A stretch of 64,000 nt of DNA from JACVRW01 sp963728495 (lineage in GTDB: Bacteria > Actinomycetota > Thermoleophilia > Solirubrobacterales > Thermoleophilaceae): positions 124,001 through 188,000 of the forward strand of contig CAVSKI010000001.1 of the NCBI GenBank assembly GCA_963728495.1, read 5' to 3'. The translations under genes were made by a program, and so were the position numbers. Below the pieces are notes generated by a model. It was not told where the DNA came from. It searched no databases and saw only the letters and a program-made list of their open reading frames with translations. Below, piece by piece: positions 23,913-31,841 of the stretch; the stretch's first letter is position 1, and each line of letters starts with the position of its first letter.

Positions 23913-25456
23913 CGCGCAGCCACGGCATCAGTCGGCGCACCCTCCTCCGCCGCGGCGGCGCCACTGCCGCCGGGGCCACCGCGCTGGGGGGCCTGGCGCT
24001 GCCGGCGCGCGCGGCCGCGCAGGCCGACGAGGGTCGTGGACCGAGCGCTCTGCTGGTTGTGCTTCCCCTCGTGCGCGCGGACTACGTGAACGCCTTCGAG
24101 GGTGGCTCGGGCACGGATACGCCGAACCTCGACGAGCTCACCGGCCAATCGCTGCGCTTCGACCGTGCGATCCCCGAGTGCATGCCCTCGCTGCCCGTGC
24201 GACGCACGCTGGTGACCGGCATGCGCTCCTTTCCCTTCCGCGACTGGAAGCGCACCGAGGGCCTGCCGGCGGTGCCGGGCTACAACCCCGTCTGGAACTG
24301 GCAGCCCGTGATGACCGAGACCATGCGCGCCGGCGGGATCGAGACCGCCTACATCACCGACAACCCGCTGCTCGAGGGCCCGCGCTTCCCCGACGTCGAG
24401 CGCCCCGGCGGCGGCTCGGACCCGAGCGCCGAATCGGGGATCCCAGCGGAAATCGCGGCCTTCAAGCGCGCCTCGGCGGCCACCGAGCGCACCTTCCGCA
24501 CCGGCATCGAGACGGTGGGCCGGCTGTCGGGTCCCGGGCAGTTCATGGCAATCGACCCCTTCGATCCGGTCGACGCCACCGAGGCGCCGACCATCTACGT
24601 CAAGCCGGGGGAGGTCGACGACGAAGGCATCGGCCCGATGGACGGCCGGCTCGAGGAGCTCAAGTGGACGGGCGGCGACGTCGACTCGCTGAGGGAGGCC
24701 TACCGCGGCCACGTGGAGCTGGTGGACGACTGGGTGGGCCGCCTGATGGACAAGGTCCCCGAGAACGTGATCGTGTTCATGCTCGGCGACATCGGCGTGG
24801 CGCTGGGCGAGCACGACTACATCGGCCGTGGAACGCCGACCTCGCACCGCGAGTCATATGAGATCCCGTATCTGATCAGGCACCCCGAGGGCACGATGGG
24901 CGGCGACAACATCGACTGGTGGGCCTCCACCCACGACGTGGCCCCCACCTTGCTGTCGCACATGGGCCTCACCATTCCGGGCAAGATGTGGGGCGAGGAC
25001 CTGACCGCGCTGTTCGACGACGTGGACGAGGACGACCTCTACGACCGCCCCTACTCGATCACCGCGAGCGGCTCGCTCATCGTGGTTCGGGACAAGCGCT
25101 GGCTGATGGTGGCCGATCGCGAGGAGATCGAGCGGCGCATGTACGACGACGACGAAGAGGTCGAGGACGACATCAAGCGCTACGACGACATCGCCAACGA
25201 GGACACGGGCCAGCTCACCGAGATGTCGCTCGCGGCGCTGACCGTGGCCGGAGGGACGCTGCCCGAGTTCGGGCCCGATGGGGCGACCCGGCCGCCCGCC
25301 GATCGCGGCGACGACGACTCCGACGACGACGGCATCCCCGACGACTTCGACGCGGTCGACAACGACGAGGAGAAGGACGGTGTCGAGCCCGAGGACGTCG
25401 AGTTCGACGGGCGCGATCCCGAGGACCGCGGGAAGGCGGAGAGCGCCGCCCCATGA
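23909..25456 (+). CDS. Second Tat-exported sulfatase-like protein, degenerate metal site, acidic tail
   Basis: This 515-residue paralogue of the preceding protein has a Tat signal (SRRTLLRRGG, then AGATALGGLALPARA). At the nucleophile position it has SLPVRRTLVTG (Ser). The first metal motif is altered (VVLPLVRADY, lacking the usual Asp pair) and the later DHG is now GDIGVALGEHD, so catalysis may be weakened. After residue ~455 comes an acidic region with DDDSDDDGIPDDFDAVDND, like a thrombospondin type-3/EF-hand calcium loop. It starts at GTG in a GTGA overlap and ends in an ATGA overlap with the MFS gene. The two paralogues share SFPFR-(N/D) and DNP-(F/L)-L blocks. Confidence 0.75.
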   Translation: MTRSHGISRRTLLRRGGATAAGATALGGLALPARAAAQADEGRGPSALLVVLPLVRADYVNAFEGGSGTDTPNLDELTGQSLRFDRAIPECMPSLPVRRTLVTGMRSFPFRDWKRTEGLPAVPGYNPVWNWQPVMTETMRAGGIETAYITDNPLLEGPRFPDVERPGGGSDPSAESGIPAEIAAFKRASAATERTFRTGIETVGRLSGPGQFMAIDPFDPVDATEAPTIYVKPGEVDDEGIGPMDGRLEELKWTGGDVDSLREAYRGHVELVDDWVGRLMDKVPENVIVFMLGDIGVALGEHDYIGRGTPTSHRESYEIPYLIRHPEGTMGGDNIDWWASTHDVAPTLLSHMGLTIPGKMWGEDLTALFDDVDEDDLYDRPYSITASGSLIVVRDKRWLMVADREEIERRMYDDDEEVEDDIKRYDDIANEDTGQLTEMSLAALTVAGGTLPEFGPDGATRPPADRGDDDSDDDGIPDDFDAVDNDEEKDGVEPEDVEFDGRDPEDRGKAESAAP

Positions 25457-27165
25457 CGCCGGAGGAGCGCAAGAACCCGTCCGCCGAGTTCCTCTACGCC
25501 CACAAGTGGCGGATCTTCGGCGTGATGATGATCGGCTGGGCGATGTCGCTGCTCGACGTGTCGATCGTGAACCTCGCGATCCCGCAGCTGCAGGACGAGC
25601 TGTCCACGGACATCTCGACGGTCACCTGGGTCATCAACGCCTACAACATCGTCTTCGCCGTCCTGCTGGTGTCGATGGGCCGCCTGGCCGACCAGTTCGG
25701 GCGCAAGCGCTTCTTCATGATCGGCATGACGGTCTTCACGATCGGCTCCGCCCTGTGCGCGATCTCCTGGTCGGTGGAGTGGCTGATCGGCTTCCGCGTG
25801 ATCCAGGGCATCGGCGCCGGCATCCTCGCGCCGCTGGGATTCGCGGTGACCGTGCTCGTGTTCCCGCCCCAGCAGCGCGGCCGAGGGCTCGCGCTGATCG
25901 CCGTGATCGCGCTGGTCTCCTCGGCGCTGGGGCCGGTGCTGAGCGGCGTGTTGATCGAGGTGGCCAGCTGGGAGTGGATCTTCCTCATCAACATCCCGTT
26001 CGGCCTCCTGGGGATCGTGCTGGCCTGGCGCTGGTGGCCCGAGACCTGGGATCTCACCGCCGGCCGACAGGTCGACGTCAGGGGAATGGCTCTGCTGGGC
26101 GGCGCGGTCTTCTGCCTGACGGTGGCGCTGGTGGAGGCCAACCCCTTCGACGGCCATCTTGCTCTGTGGCTGAGCCTCATGCAGGCGGCGATCCTGCTTG
26201 GCGCCACCTTCGTCTGGTGGGAGCGGCGCGCTCCCAGCCCGATGATCAAGCCGGGGCTGTTCGCCAACAAGCAGTTCCGCAGCGCGAACATCGGCATGCT
26301 GCTGTTCGGCGCCGGGGCTATCGGCACGCTGCTGATGCTGTCGCTCGTGTTCACCAACCTGTGGGGCTACGAGCCGATCGAGGCAGCGCTGGCGCTGGCC
26401 GTGGTGCCGCTCTGTGGCCTCGTGGCCTGGCCCTTCGTTGGGCGCGCCGCCGACAGCCGCGCCCCGGGCGACCTGGCCAAGCCGGCGCTCCTGCTGATGG
26501 CGATCGGGCTGGTGATCGTGTCGTTCTTGCCCTCGACTGCGGATGACGCCTTCGCCTATCTGAGGATCCTTCCCGGACTCATCCTGATCGGGATCGGAAT
26601 GGGTATCGGCTTCCCCGCTCTCAACGTGGGCGCCATGGGCGCGGTGGCCGGCCCCGAGGTGGGGCTGGCATCTGGCGTCCTCAACACGTCTCGCCAGCTC
26701 GGCGCCGCGATCGGCGTGGCCATTCTGGTGGCCACCTTCGGCGGCGCGCTGCACGCGCACATGTCGTGGTTCGCCGACGAGGAGATCGAGGACATCGTCG
26801 GAGAGTGGGAGATCCCCGCGCCCGAGGCGGGCGTCGTGATCCAGTCGACGCTGCACGACTACACGGGCGGCACGAGCGAGCGCTTCGAGGCGAAGCCCGG
26901 CTTCGACGAGGAGATCATCCGCCAGACCGCCGGCTCCGCCCGCGAGGGGTTTGCCTGGGCCTTCCGTCACGCCGCCCTGCTCATCCTCTCGGTGCTGCCC
27001 CTGATGGGGGCGCTACGGCGAACGCCGGCCCAGGCCCAGGCCGAGTTCATGGCCAAGATGAAAGCCCAGCAGGCAGGGGGCGTCTCGGCTCCCGGCGATG
27101 GCAACGGCTCGGACGGCGACGGTCAGGCGCCGGCGGCCGAGAAGTCCGCGCCCGCGACGTCGTAA
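25453..27165 (+). CDS. MFS drug:H+ antiporter-like transporter (DHA2, 14 TM)
   Basis: This 570-residue major facilitator protein belongs to the 14-helix DHA2 group. Motif A is GRLADQFGRKRFF, and the region LDVSIVNLAIPQLQDEL in the first helix is typical of EmrB/QacA-type exporters; RVIQGIGAGILAPLG and GVLNTSRQLGAAIG are further conserved parts. A hydrophilic insertion (residues ~440-480) precedes the last helix, and the C-terminus is a soluble Gly/Asp-rich tail. Its ATG lies in the stop of the second sulfatase-like gene, so the three genes form one coupled operon and the pump probably exports something handled by those enzymes. The last 43 bases overlap the opposing PHP-APS kinase gene. Confidence 0.87.
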   Translation: MTPEERKNPSAEFLYAHKWRIFGVMMIGWAMSLLDVSIVNLAIPQLQDELSTDISTVTWVINAYNIVFAVLLVSMGRLADQFGRKRFFMIGMTVFTIGSALCAISWSVEWLIGFRVIQGIGAGILAPLGFAVTVLVFPPQQRGRGLALIAVIALVSSALGPVLSGVLIEVASWEWIFLINIPFGLLGIVLAWRWWPETWDLTAGRQVDVRGMALLGGAVFCLTVALVEANPFDGHLALWLSLMQAAILLGATFVWWERRAPSPMIKPGLFANKQFRSANIGMLLFGAGAIGTLLMLSLVFTNLWGYEPIEAALALAVVPLCGLVAWPFVGRAADSRAPGDLAKPALLLMAIGLVIVSFLPSTADDAFAYLRILPGLILIGIGMGIGFPALNVGAMGAVAGPEVGLASGVLNTSRQLGAAIGVAILVATFGGALHAHMSWFADEEIEDIVGEWEIPAPEAGVVIQSTLHDYTGGTSERFEAKPGFDEEIIRQTAGSAREGFAWAFRHAALLILSVLPLMGALRRTPAQAQAEFMAKMKAQQAGGVSAPGDGNGSDGDGQAPAAEKSAPATS

Positions 27166-28580
27166 CGCTGCAGCCGCTCTTCGACGAGGGCGATCAGCCT
27201 CTCCGCAGATTCCTGCGCGCTCTCCTGCTCGGTGTCGATCAGCAGCTCGGGCGCCAGCGGCTCCTCGTAGGGGTCGGAAACGCCGGTGAAGCCCTCGATC
27301 TCCCCCGCCCGCGCCTTCTCGTAGAGACCCTTCACGTCGCGGCGCTCGCACTCGTCGACCGAAGCGCGCACGTACACCTCGACGAAGCGGGGGCCCATGA
27401 TCGCGCGGGCCTGATCGCGTGCCGCCCGGAACGGCGACACGGCGGCGACGAAGGTCACCACCCCATTGCGGGAGAGCAGGTTCGCGACCCACGCGATGCG
27501 GTGCACGTTGATGTCACGGTCCTCGCGTGAGAAACCCAGGCCGGCGCACAGGTTCTGGCGCACGTCGTCGCCGTCCAGCGCCTCCACGCGCCTGCCGCGG
27601 TCGCGCAGCTCGCCCGCGGCGATCCTCCCGATCGTCGACTTGCCCGAGCCCGACAGGCCGGTGAGCCAGACGCACAGGCCGTCGCCGCCACGCGCCGGCG
27701 CGGCCAGCGTTCCGTGTGAGATCGGGCCCAGGTTGGGCTCCAGGCCGTGCTCCTCGAAGGCCCGGAACTCGCTGAACAGGCGATGGCCGGGCCCGTGGTA
27801 GTCGGATGACCCGGTGCGCAGCAGGCCGAGCTGCTCGCAGCGCTCGGCGAGCAGAAGGGTCTGCTCGCGCGAGTGCGAGGTGTAGAAGACCTCCACGCCG
27901 TCGAGGCCGGCGGCGCGGTAGCGGTCGATGGCGGCCAGAACGTCGTCGTCGCTCTTGATGTCCCAGAACGGATGGGCCCATACGGCCACCCCGGCGGCGT
28001 CGTGTATCCAGCCGATCGCCTCCTCGACGGTCGGATGGGTGCGCGCAACGTAGCCGGGGGTGCCCTGGATCAGGTAGGCGGGGATGAAGGACGACACGTC
28101 GGCGTGACCCTCCTCGGCGAGGCGACCGGCATTGGCCGGATGCGCCAGCACGGCGGCGGCCAGATGCGGGCGCCCGACGGGCTTGCCCGCCGCCTTGCGC
28201 GCCTCGATGGACGCCGGGTCGACCTCGAATCCGAGCTCGCGCAGCCGCTCGGCCATGGCCTCGGCGCGGCGCTCGCGATCCCCGCGCGCGGACAGCAGCC
28301 GCTCGGCCAGCAGCGCGCTGCGGTGATCGATCCCGTAACCCAGAACGTGGAGATCCTCGTAGGCCCCGTCGACCGCCGAGATCTCGGTGGCGGGCACCAC
28401 GCGGACTCCGTGCAGGGCCCCGGCGGCAAGTGCTTCGTCGACGCCGTCGACGGTGTCGTGGTCGGACAGGGCCAACAGCCGCACACCTGCCTGGGCGGCG
28501 TTCTCCACCACCTGCGCAGCCGGCAGCTCGCCATCGGAATGCAGCGAATGCGACTGGAGGTCGAAGAGGAGGGCGCTCAC
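27123..28580 (-). CDS. cysC: Fusion of PHP-domain phosphoesterase and adenylylsulfate (APS) kinase
   Basis: This 485-residue protein has two complete enzymes. Residues ~1-285 are a PHP metallophosphoesterase with all metal motifs: HSLHSDG (11-17), SDHD (39-42), PATEIS, a later RPH, WAHPFW and SSDYHG. Residues ~305-470 are APS kinase: P-loop GLSGSGKST, DGDDVR, LGFSREDRDINVHR, VSPFRAARDQAR, KGLYEKARAGEI and FTGVSDPYEEP. APS kinase makes PAPS, the sulfate donor. The PHP relatives YciV/Cv1693 hydrolyse pAp, the by-product of PAPS use, so a bifunctional sulfate-activation/recycling enzyme is a reasonable inference. GTG start; TAGTAC lies 10 bases upstream. I know of no characterised example of this fusion. 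Confidence 0.92.
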   Translation of the reverse strand: MSALLFDLQSHSLHSDGELPAAQVVENAAQAGVRLLALSDHDTVDGVDEALAAGALHGVRVVPATEISAVDGAYEDLHVLGYGIDHRSALLAERLLSARGDRERRAEAMAERLRELGFEVDPASIEARKAAGKPVGRPHLAAAVLAHPANAGRLAEEGHADVSSFIPAYLIQGTPGYVARTHPTVEEAIGWIHDAAGVAVWAHPFWDIKSDDDVLAAIDRYRAAGLDGVEVFYTSHSREQTLLLAERCEQLGLLRTGSSDYHGPGHRLFSEFRAFEEHGLEPNLGPISHGTLAAPARGGDGLCVWLTGLSGSGKSTIGRIAAGELRDRGRRVEALDGDDVRQNLCAGLGFSREDRDINVHRIAWVANLLSRNGVVTFVAAVSPFRAARDQARAIMGPRFVEVYVRASVDECERRDVKGLYEKARAGEIEGFTGVSDPYEEPLAPELLIDTEQESAQESAERLIALVEERLQRYDVAGADFSAAGA

Positions 28581-28620
28581 CGGCGCAAGCGTACTAGCGG
28601 TGCGAGCGGCTAAAGACCTC

Positions 28621-28905
28621 TCAGCGGATGGCCGGGGGTGTGCTCCCGCCCTCGACCTCGCGGCGTCCGGCCACCACGCGGTAGATCCCGAGCAGGATCA
28701 TCACGCCGATGATCGCGCCGATCAGGCCGCCCAGGTCGAACATGTCGTTGTCGCCGATACCGATGAGAATGAAGAGGTAGAAGCCGACCACGGCCCCGGC
28801 CAGGCCCAGCAGGATGGTCACGAAGAAGCCGCCCGGATCCTTGCCGGGCATGAGGGCCTTGCCGATGAACCCGGCGAGTATGCCCAGGATGAGTGCTCCG
28901 ATCAT
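28621..28905 (-). CDS. GlsB/YeaQ/YmgE family membrane protein
   Basis: This 94-residue membrane protein with three Gly-rich helices matches the transglycosylase-associated/GlsB family: AGFIGKALMPGKDPGGF after helix one, then LLGLAGAVVGFYLF and GLIGAIIGVMILLGIYR. Members are small stress-induced envelope proteins. The C-terminal 18 residues are soluble. A TAGGAT -10 ends six bases before the ATG, so the transcript is probably leaderless. It lies between the PHP-APS kinase gene and the P5C dehydrogenase gene, all on the minus strand, but has its own promoter. Confidence 0.88.
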   Translation of the reverse strand: MIGALILGILAGFIGKALMPGKDPGGFFVTILLGLAGAVVGFYLFILIGIGDNDMFDLGGLIGAIIGVMILLGIYRVVAGRREVEGGSTPPAIR

Positions 28906-28911
28906 GCGCAG

Positions 28912-28917
28912 ATCCTA
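28912..28917 (-). promoter_or_regulatory. TAGGAT -10 box of the GlsB-like gene
   Basis: Read on the minus strand, TAGGAT is followed by six bases and the ATG at 28905. The box overlaps the 3' end of the P5C dehydrogenase gene. Confidence 0.55.
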
Positions 28918-30471
28918 TCCCTCCACGGAGATTCCGTGACGCATTGTGTTCTCTGTCACAACCCGCGGCTCGACGAACTGCAGCAGGTAATCCGGGCCGC
29001 CCGCCTTGGAACCCACACCGGAGCGCCGGTTGCCACCGAAGGGCTGGCGGCCGACCATCGCTCCGGTGATTCCGCGGTTGATGTAAAGGTTGCCGACCGG
29101 CGAGCGGGCCGACACCCGCTCCACCGTGGCCGGGCTACGTGAGAAGAGCCCGCCGGTGAGCGCGAAGGGCAGCGAACCGATCACGTCCATCGCCTCGTCC
29201 ACATCCCGGACCGTGCTTAGCGAGAGCAGCGGGCCGAAGATCTCCTCGCGGTTGACCTCGGACTCTTCGGGCAGCCCCACGGCGAGGGACGGTGCCACGA
29301 ACCAGCCCTCCTCGGGCACGTCTCCGGCGCTCGCGGCCACGGCCTCGCCGGCCAGGTCGCGGTAGCGCTGCACGCGCTCCTGAGCCTCTCGGTCGATTAC
29401 CGGCGGAACCTCGCTGGCGAAGTCGCCGGCCTGGCCCACCTCGAGCACCTCGATTGCGCCTGACAGGCGCTTGACCAGCGTGTCGGCGATCGCCTCGTGT
29501 ACCAGCACGCGAGCGGCCGCCGAGCACTTCTGGCCGGCGAAGCCGAAGGCGGAATCGACGATCTCGGGCACGGCCTCGTCGAGATCGGCGTCCGCGTCGA
29601 CGATCACGCAGTTCTTGCCCCCCATCTCCGACACCACGCGCTTCACGTGGCCCTGCTCGTCCGGAGTCTCGGCCGCGACCCGGAGGATCTCGAGACCCAC
29701 GGCCGCTGATCCGGTGAAGGCGATCACGTGGACGCGCCGGTCGCGCACGAGCGCCGCCCCGGTCTCGCCGTGGCCGGGCAGCAGAGCCAGGGCATCGTGC
29801 GGAACTCCGGCCCCGTGGAGGGCCTCCACCAGGGCGAGCACGTTGCCCGGCGACTGCTCGGCCGGCTTGAGCAGAGCGGCGTTGCCCACCGCCAGGGCGG
29901 CCGCGGTCATTCCGCAGGCGATGGCCAGGGGAAAGTTCCAGGGCGCGATGACCGCCGTGATGCCGCGCGGGGCGTAGCGCATCGTGTTGCGCTCGCCGGG
30001 TACCTGGAGCAGCTCGCGCCCGCGGTCAAGCTCGACCGCCTCGAGCGCGTAGTACTCCAGGAAGTCGATCGCCTCGCACACGTCGGCGTCCGCCTGGGGC
30101 CAGGGCTTGGCGCACTCGCGCACCTGGAGCGCGGCCAGCTCGAGGCGGCGCTCTCGCAGGCGGGCGGCCGCGCCGTGCAGAGCCTGCGCGCGCTCCTCGG
30201 CGGAGCGCGCGCTCCACTCGCCAAAGCCGCGCTCGGCGGCCTCGAGCGCCGCGGACACGTCGTCCTCTCCCGCTTCGCCCGCGCGAGCCACCAGCCGGCT
30301 GGGTGCGCCCGGATCGGTGGACTCGATGCCCTCGGCCGCGCCCCGTTCGCCGCCGACCATGATCGGCACCTCCAGCGGCAGCCTCGAATCGAGCTCGCGC
30401 AGCGCGTCCAGCAGCGATTCCCGCACCGGAGCGCGCCGCAGCTCGAGGATGGGCTCGTTACGGAAGCTCAC
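28915..30471 (-). CDS. pruA: 1-pyrroline-5-carboxylate dehydrogenase
   Basis: This 518-residue aldehyde dehydrogenase oxidises P5C/glutamate semialdehyde to glutamate with NAD, the second step of proline catabolism. Motifs are the NAD-binding APWNFPLAI and FTGSAAVG, the catalytic Glu in SEMGGKN and the catalytic Cys in GFAGQKCSAAAR. The C-terminal signature NLYINRGITGAMVGRQPFGG is specific to P5C dehydrogenases of the PutA/PruA type. The length is slightly under the usual 540. It begins nine bases after the proline dehydrogenase gene and is clearly in the same operon. Confidence 0.93.
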   Translation of the reverse strand: MSFRNEPILELRRAPVRESLLDALRELDSRLPLEVPIMVGGERGAAEGIESTDPGAPSRLVARAGEAGEDDVSAALEAAERGFGEWSARSAEERAQALHGAAARLRERRLELAALQVRECAKPWPQADADVCEAIDFLEYYALEAVELDRGRELLQVPGERNTMRYAPRGITAVIAPWNFPLAIACGMTAAALAVGNAALLKPAEQSPGNVLALVEALHGAGVPHDALALLPGHGETGAALVRDRRVHVIAFTGSAAVGLEILRVAAETPDEQGHVKRVVSEMGGKNCVIVDADADLDEAVPEIVDSAFGFAGQKCSAAARVLVHEAIADTLVKRLSGAIEVLEVGQAGDFASEVPPVIDREAQERVQRYRDLAGEAVAASAGDVPEEGWFVAPSLAVGLPEESEVNREEIFGPLLSLSTVRDVDEAMDVIGSLPFALTGGLFSRSPATVERVSARSPVGNLYINRGITGAMVGRQPFGGNRRSGVGSKAGGPDYLLQFVEPRVVTENTMRHGISVEG

Positions 30472-30480
30472 GGCCTGTGC

Positions 30481-31806
30481 TCACGGCGCCGACAGCAGCT
30501 CGTCCACCGGCACGCCGCGCTGCTGATCGCCGAGGAAGGACTCGTTGGCGGTGTTCTCGAGCAGGCGCCGCACGAGGTAGGCCATGCCGGCGACCATGTC
30601 GCCCACGGGGCAGTAGATGCGCACGCGCATTCCCTCATCGGCCAGTGCGGCGGCCAGCTCGTCGCCCAGGCCGCGCAGCACCTGCAGCTCGAGATCGCGG
30701 TCCTCCCGGCCCGCGGCGCGGTTCACGGCCACCGCGTGCGCCACGGAACGCAGGTTGTGGGACGCGATCGCGGGCCGGAGGTCCGGCCAGGCCTCGAGCA
30801 GGCGGCGCGTGAGCGCCTCGAAGTTCCGGTCGGAGTCCGCCTTCTCCTCGAACACCGGCGGCGTCCAGCCGTGCTGGCGTGCCTCCACCACCTCGTGGTC
30901 CCAGTACGCGCCCTTGACCAGCCTCACCACGAGCGGCGGCCGGCGCCGCGTCCGGCTCGCCCACTCGATCACCCGCTCTAGCTGCTCAGGCGACTCGCGC
31001 AGGTACGCCTGCAGCACCACGCCGCTGGAGGGCCCGTCGGCAAACTCGGGCTCGTCGAGTAGGTCGAACACGAGCTCCATCGTCGCCTCGAGCGTGTCCA
31101 CAGACTCCATGTCGATGTGCAGGTGGGCTCCGAGCTCGTTCGCACGCGCCAGCAAGGGGCGCATGCGCCGAGCGGCGTCCTCGCGACCCACGTCCGGCGC
31201 CTCGGGGCGCAGCAGCGGGCTCAGCGCCGACACCTTCACCGACAGGTTCACGCGCGGAAGCGGACCCAGCGAGTCGGCCTCGAGCATGGGCCGCTCGGGC
31301 CAGCTCGGCGCGGCCTCGGACAGAGTCTCGAGCGCGTCCATGCAGCGCTCCGCATAGCGGTCGGCTTCGGCCTGCGTGACCGTGGCCTCACCCAGCAGGT
31401 CGAGGGACACGGCGGCGCCGTGCTCCCACAGGCGGCCGATCGACTTGACGGCGGCCCTGGGGGTCTCGCCGACGATGAAGCGGTGGGCCATGCGACGTAC
31501 GCCCGTGGCGGCGGCCGCGCCCAGTGCGGTGCGGCCCGCCCTGCTCCCAGACATCTTCATCGCCGCCTCGAGCGGCGGCGGACGGTCGTCCACCTCGCTG
31601 AGATAGTCGGTCAGGTGGCGCGCGAGATCGTCGAGGTTGCGGCAGGCGGGCGTGACGTCGACGAAGCGAAACAGCGCGGCGCGCAGCTCGGCGTCCTGCG
31701 CGGCCATATCCATGGCCATCTGGTCCAGCGCCTTCAGGGGATGGCGGCTCTTTCCGGGGAAGGCCGCGTGGATCGAGCGACCCACCTCCTGCAGCTCATG
31801 CTCCAC
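30481..31806 (-). CDS. putA: Proline dehydrogenase (FAD)
   Basis: This 441-residue protein carries a PutA-type proline dehydrogenase barrel without the ribbon-helix-helix DNA-binding domain. It oxidises proline to P5C, passing electrons through FAD to quinone. Family motifs are VNLSVKVSALSP, HIDMES, VVRLVKGAYWDHE, IASHNLRSVA and the C-terminal MRVRIYCPVGDMVAGMAYLV followed by RRLLENTANESFL. About 100 helical residues precede the barrel. GTG 31806 is chosen because TAGGTT lies six bases upstream on the minus strand. It is divergent from the PhoD-like gene. Confidence 0.93.
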   Translation of the reverse strand: MEHELQEVGRSIHAAFPGKSRHPLKALDQMAMDMAAQDAELRAALFRFVDVTPACRNLDDLARHLTDYLSEVDDRPPPLEAAMKMSGSRAGRTALGAAAATGVRRMAHRFIVGETPRAAVKSIGRLWEHGAAVSLDLLGEATVTQAEADRYAERCMDALETLSEAAPSWPERPMLEADSLGPLPRVNLSVKVSALSPLLRPEAPDVGREDAARRMRPLLARANELGAHLHIDMESVDTLEATMELVFDLLDEPEFADGPSSGVVLQAYLRESPEQLERVIEWASRTRRRPPLVVRLVKGAYWDHEVVEARQHGWTPPVFEEKADSDRNFEALTRRLLEAWPDLRPAIASHNLRSVAHAVAVNRAAGREDRDLELQVLRGLGDELAAALADEGMRVRIYCPVGDMVAGMAYLVRRLLENTANESFLGDQQRGVPVDELLSAP

Positions 31807-31812
31807 ATGGAA

Positions 31813-31833
31813 AACCTACCCCGTGGGTAGTCT
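31813..31833. promoter_or_regulatory. Divergent leaderless promoters with a dyad between proline dehydrogenase and PhoD-like genes
   Basis: Only 35 bases separate the two start codons. TAGGTT (minus, 31813-31818) is six bases from GTG 31806, and TAGTCT (plus, 31828-31833) is eight bases from ATG 31842. Between them CTACCC (31816-31821) and GGGTAG (31825-31830) form a perfect six-base dyad that overlaps both boxes. It could be an operator or just the consequence of mirrored promoters. Confidence 0.55.
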
Positions 31834-31841
31834 CCGCATCC

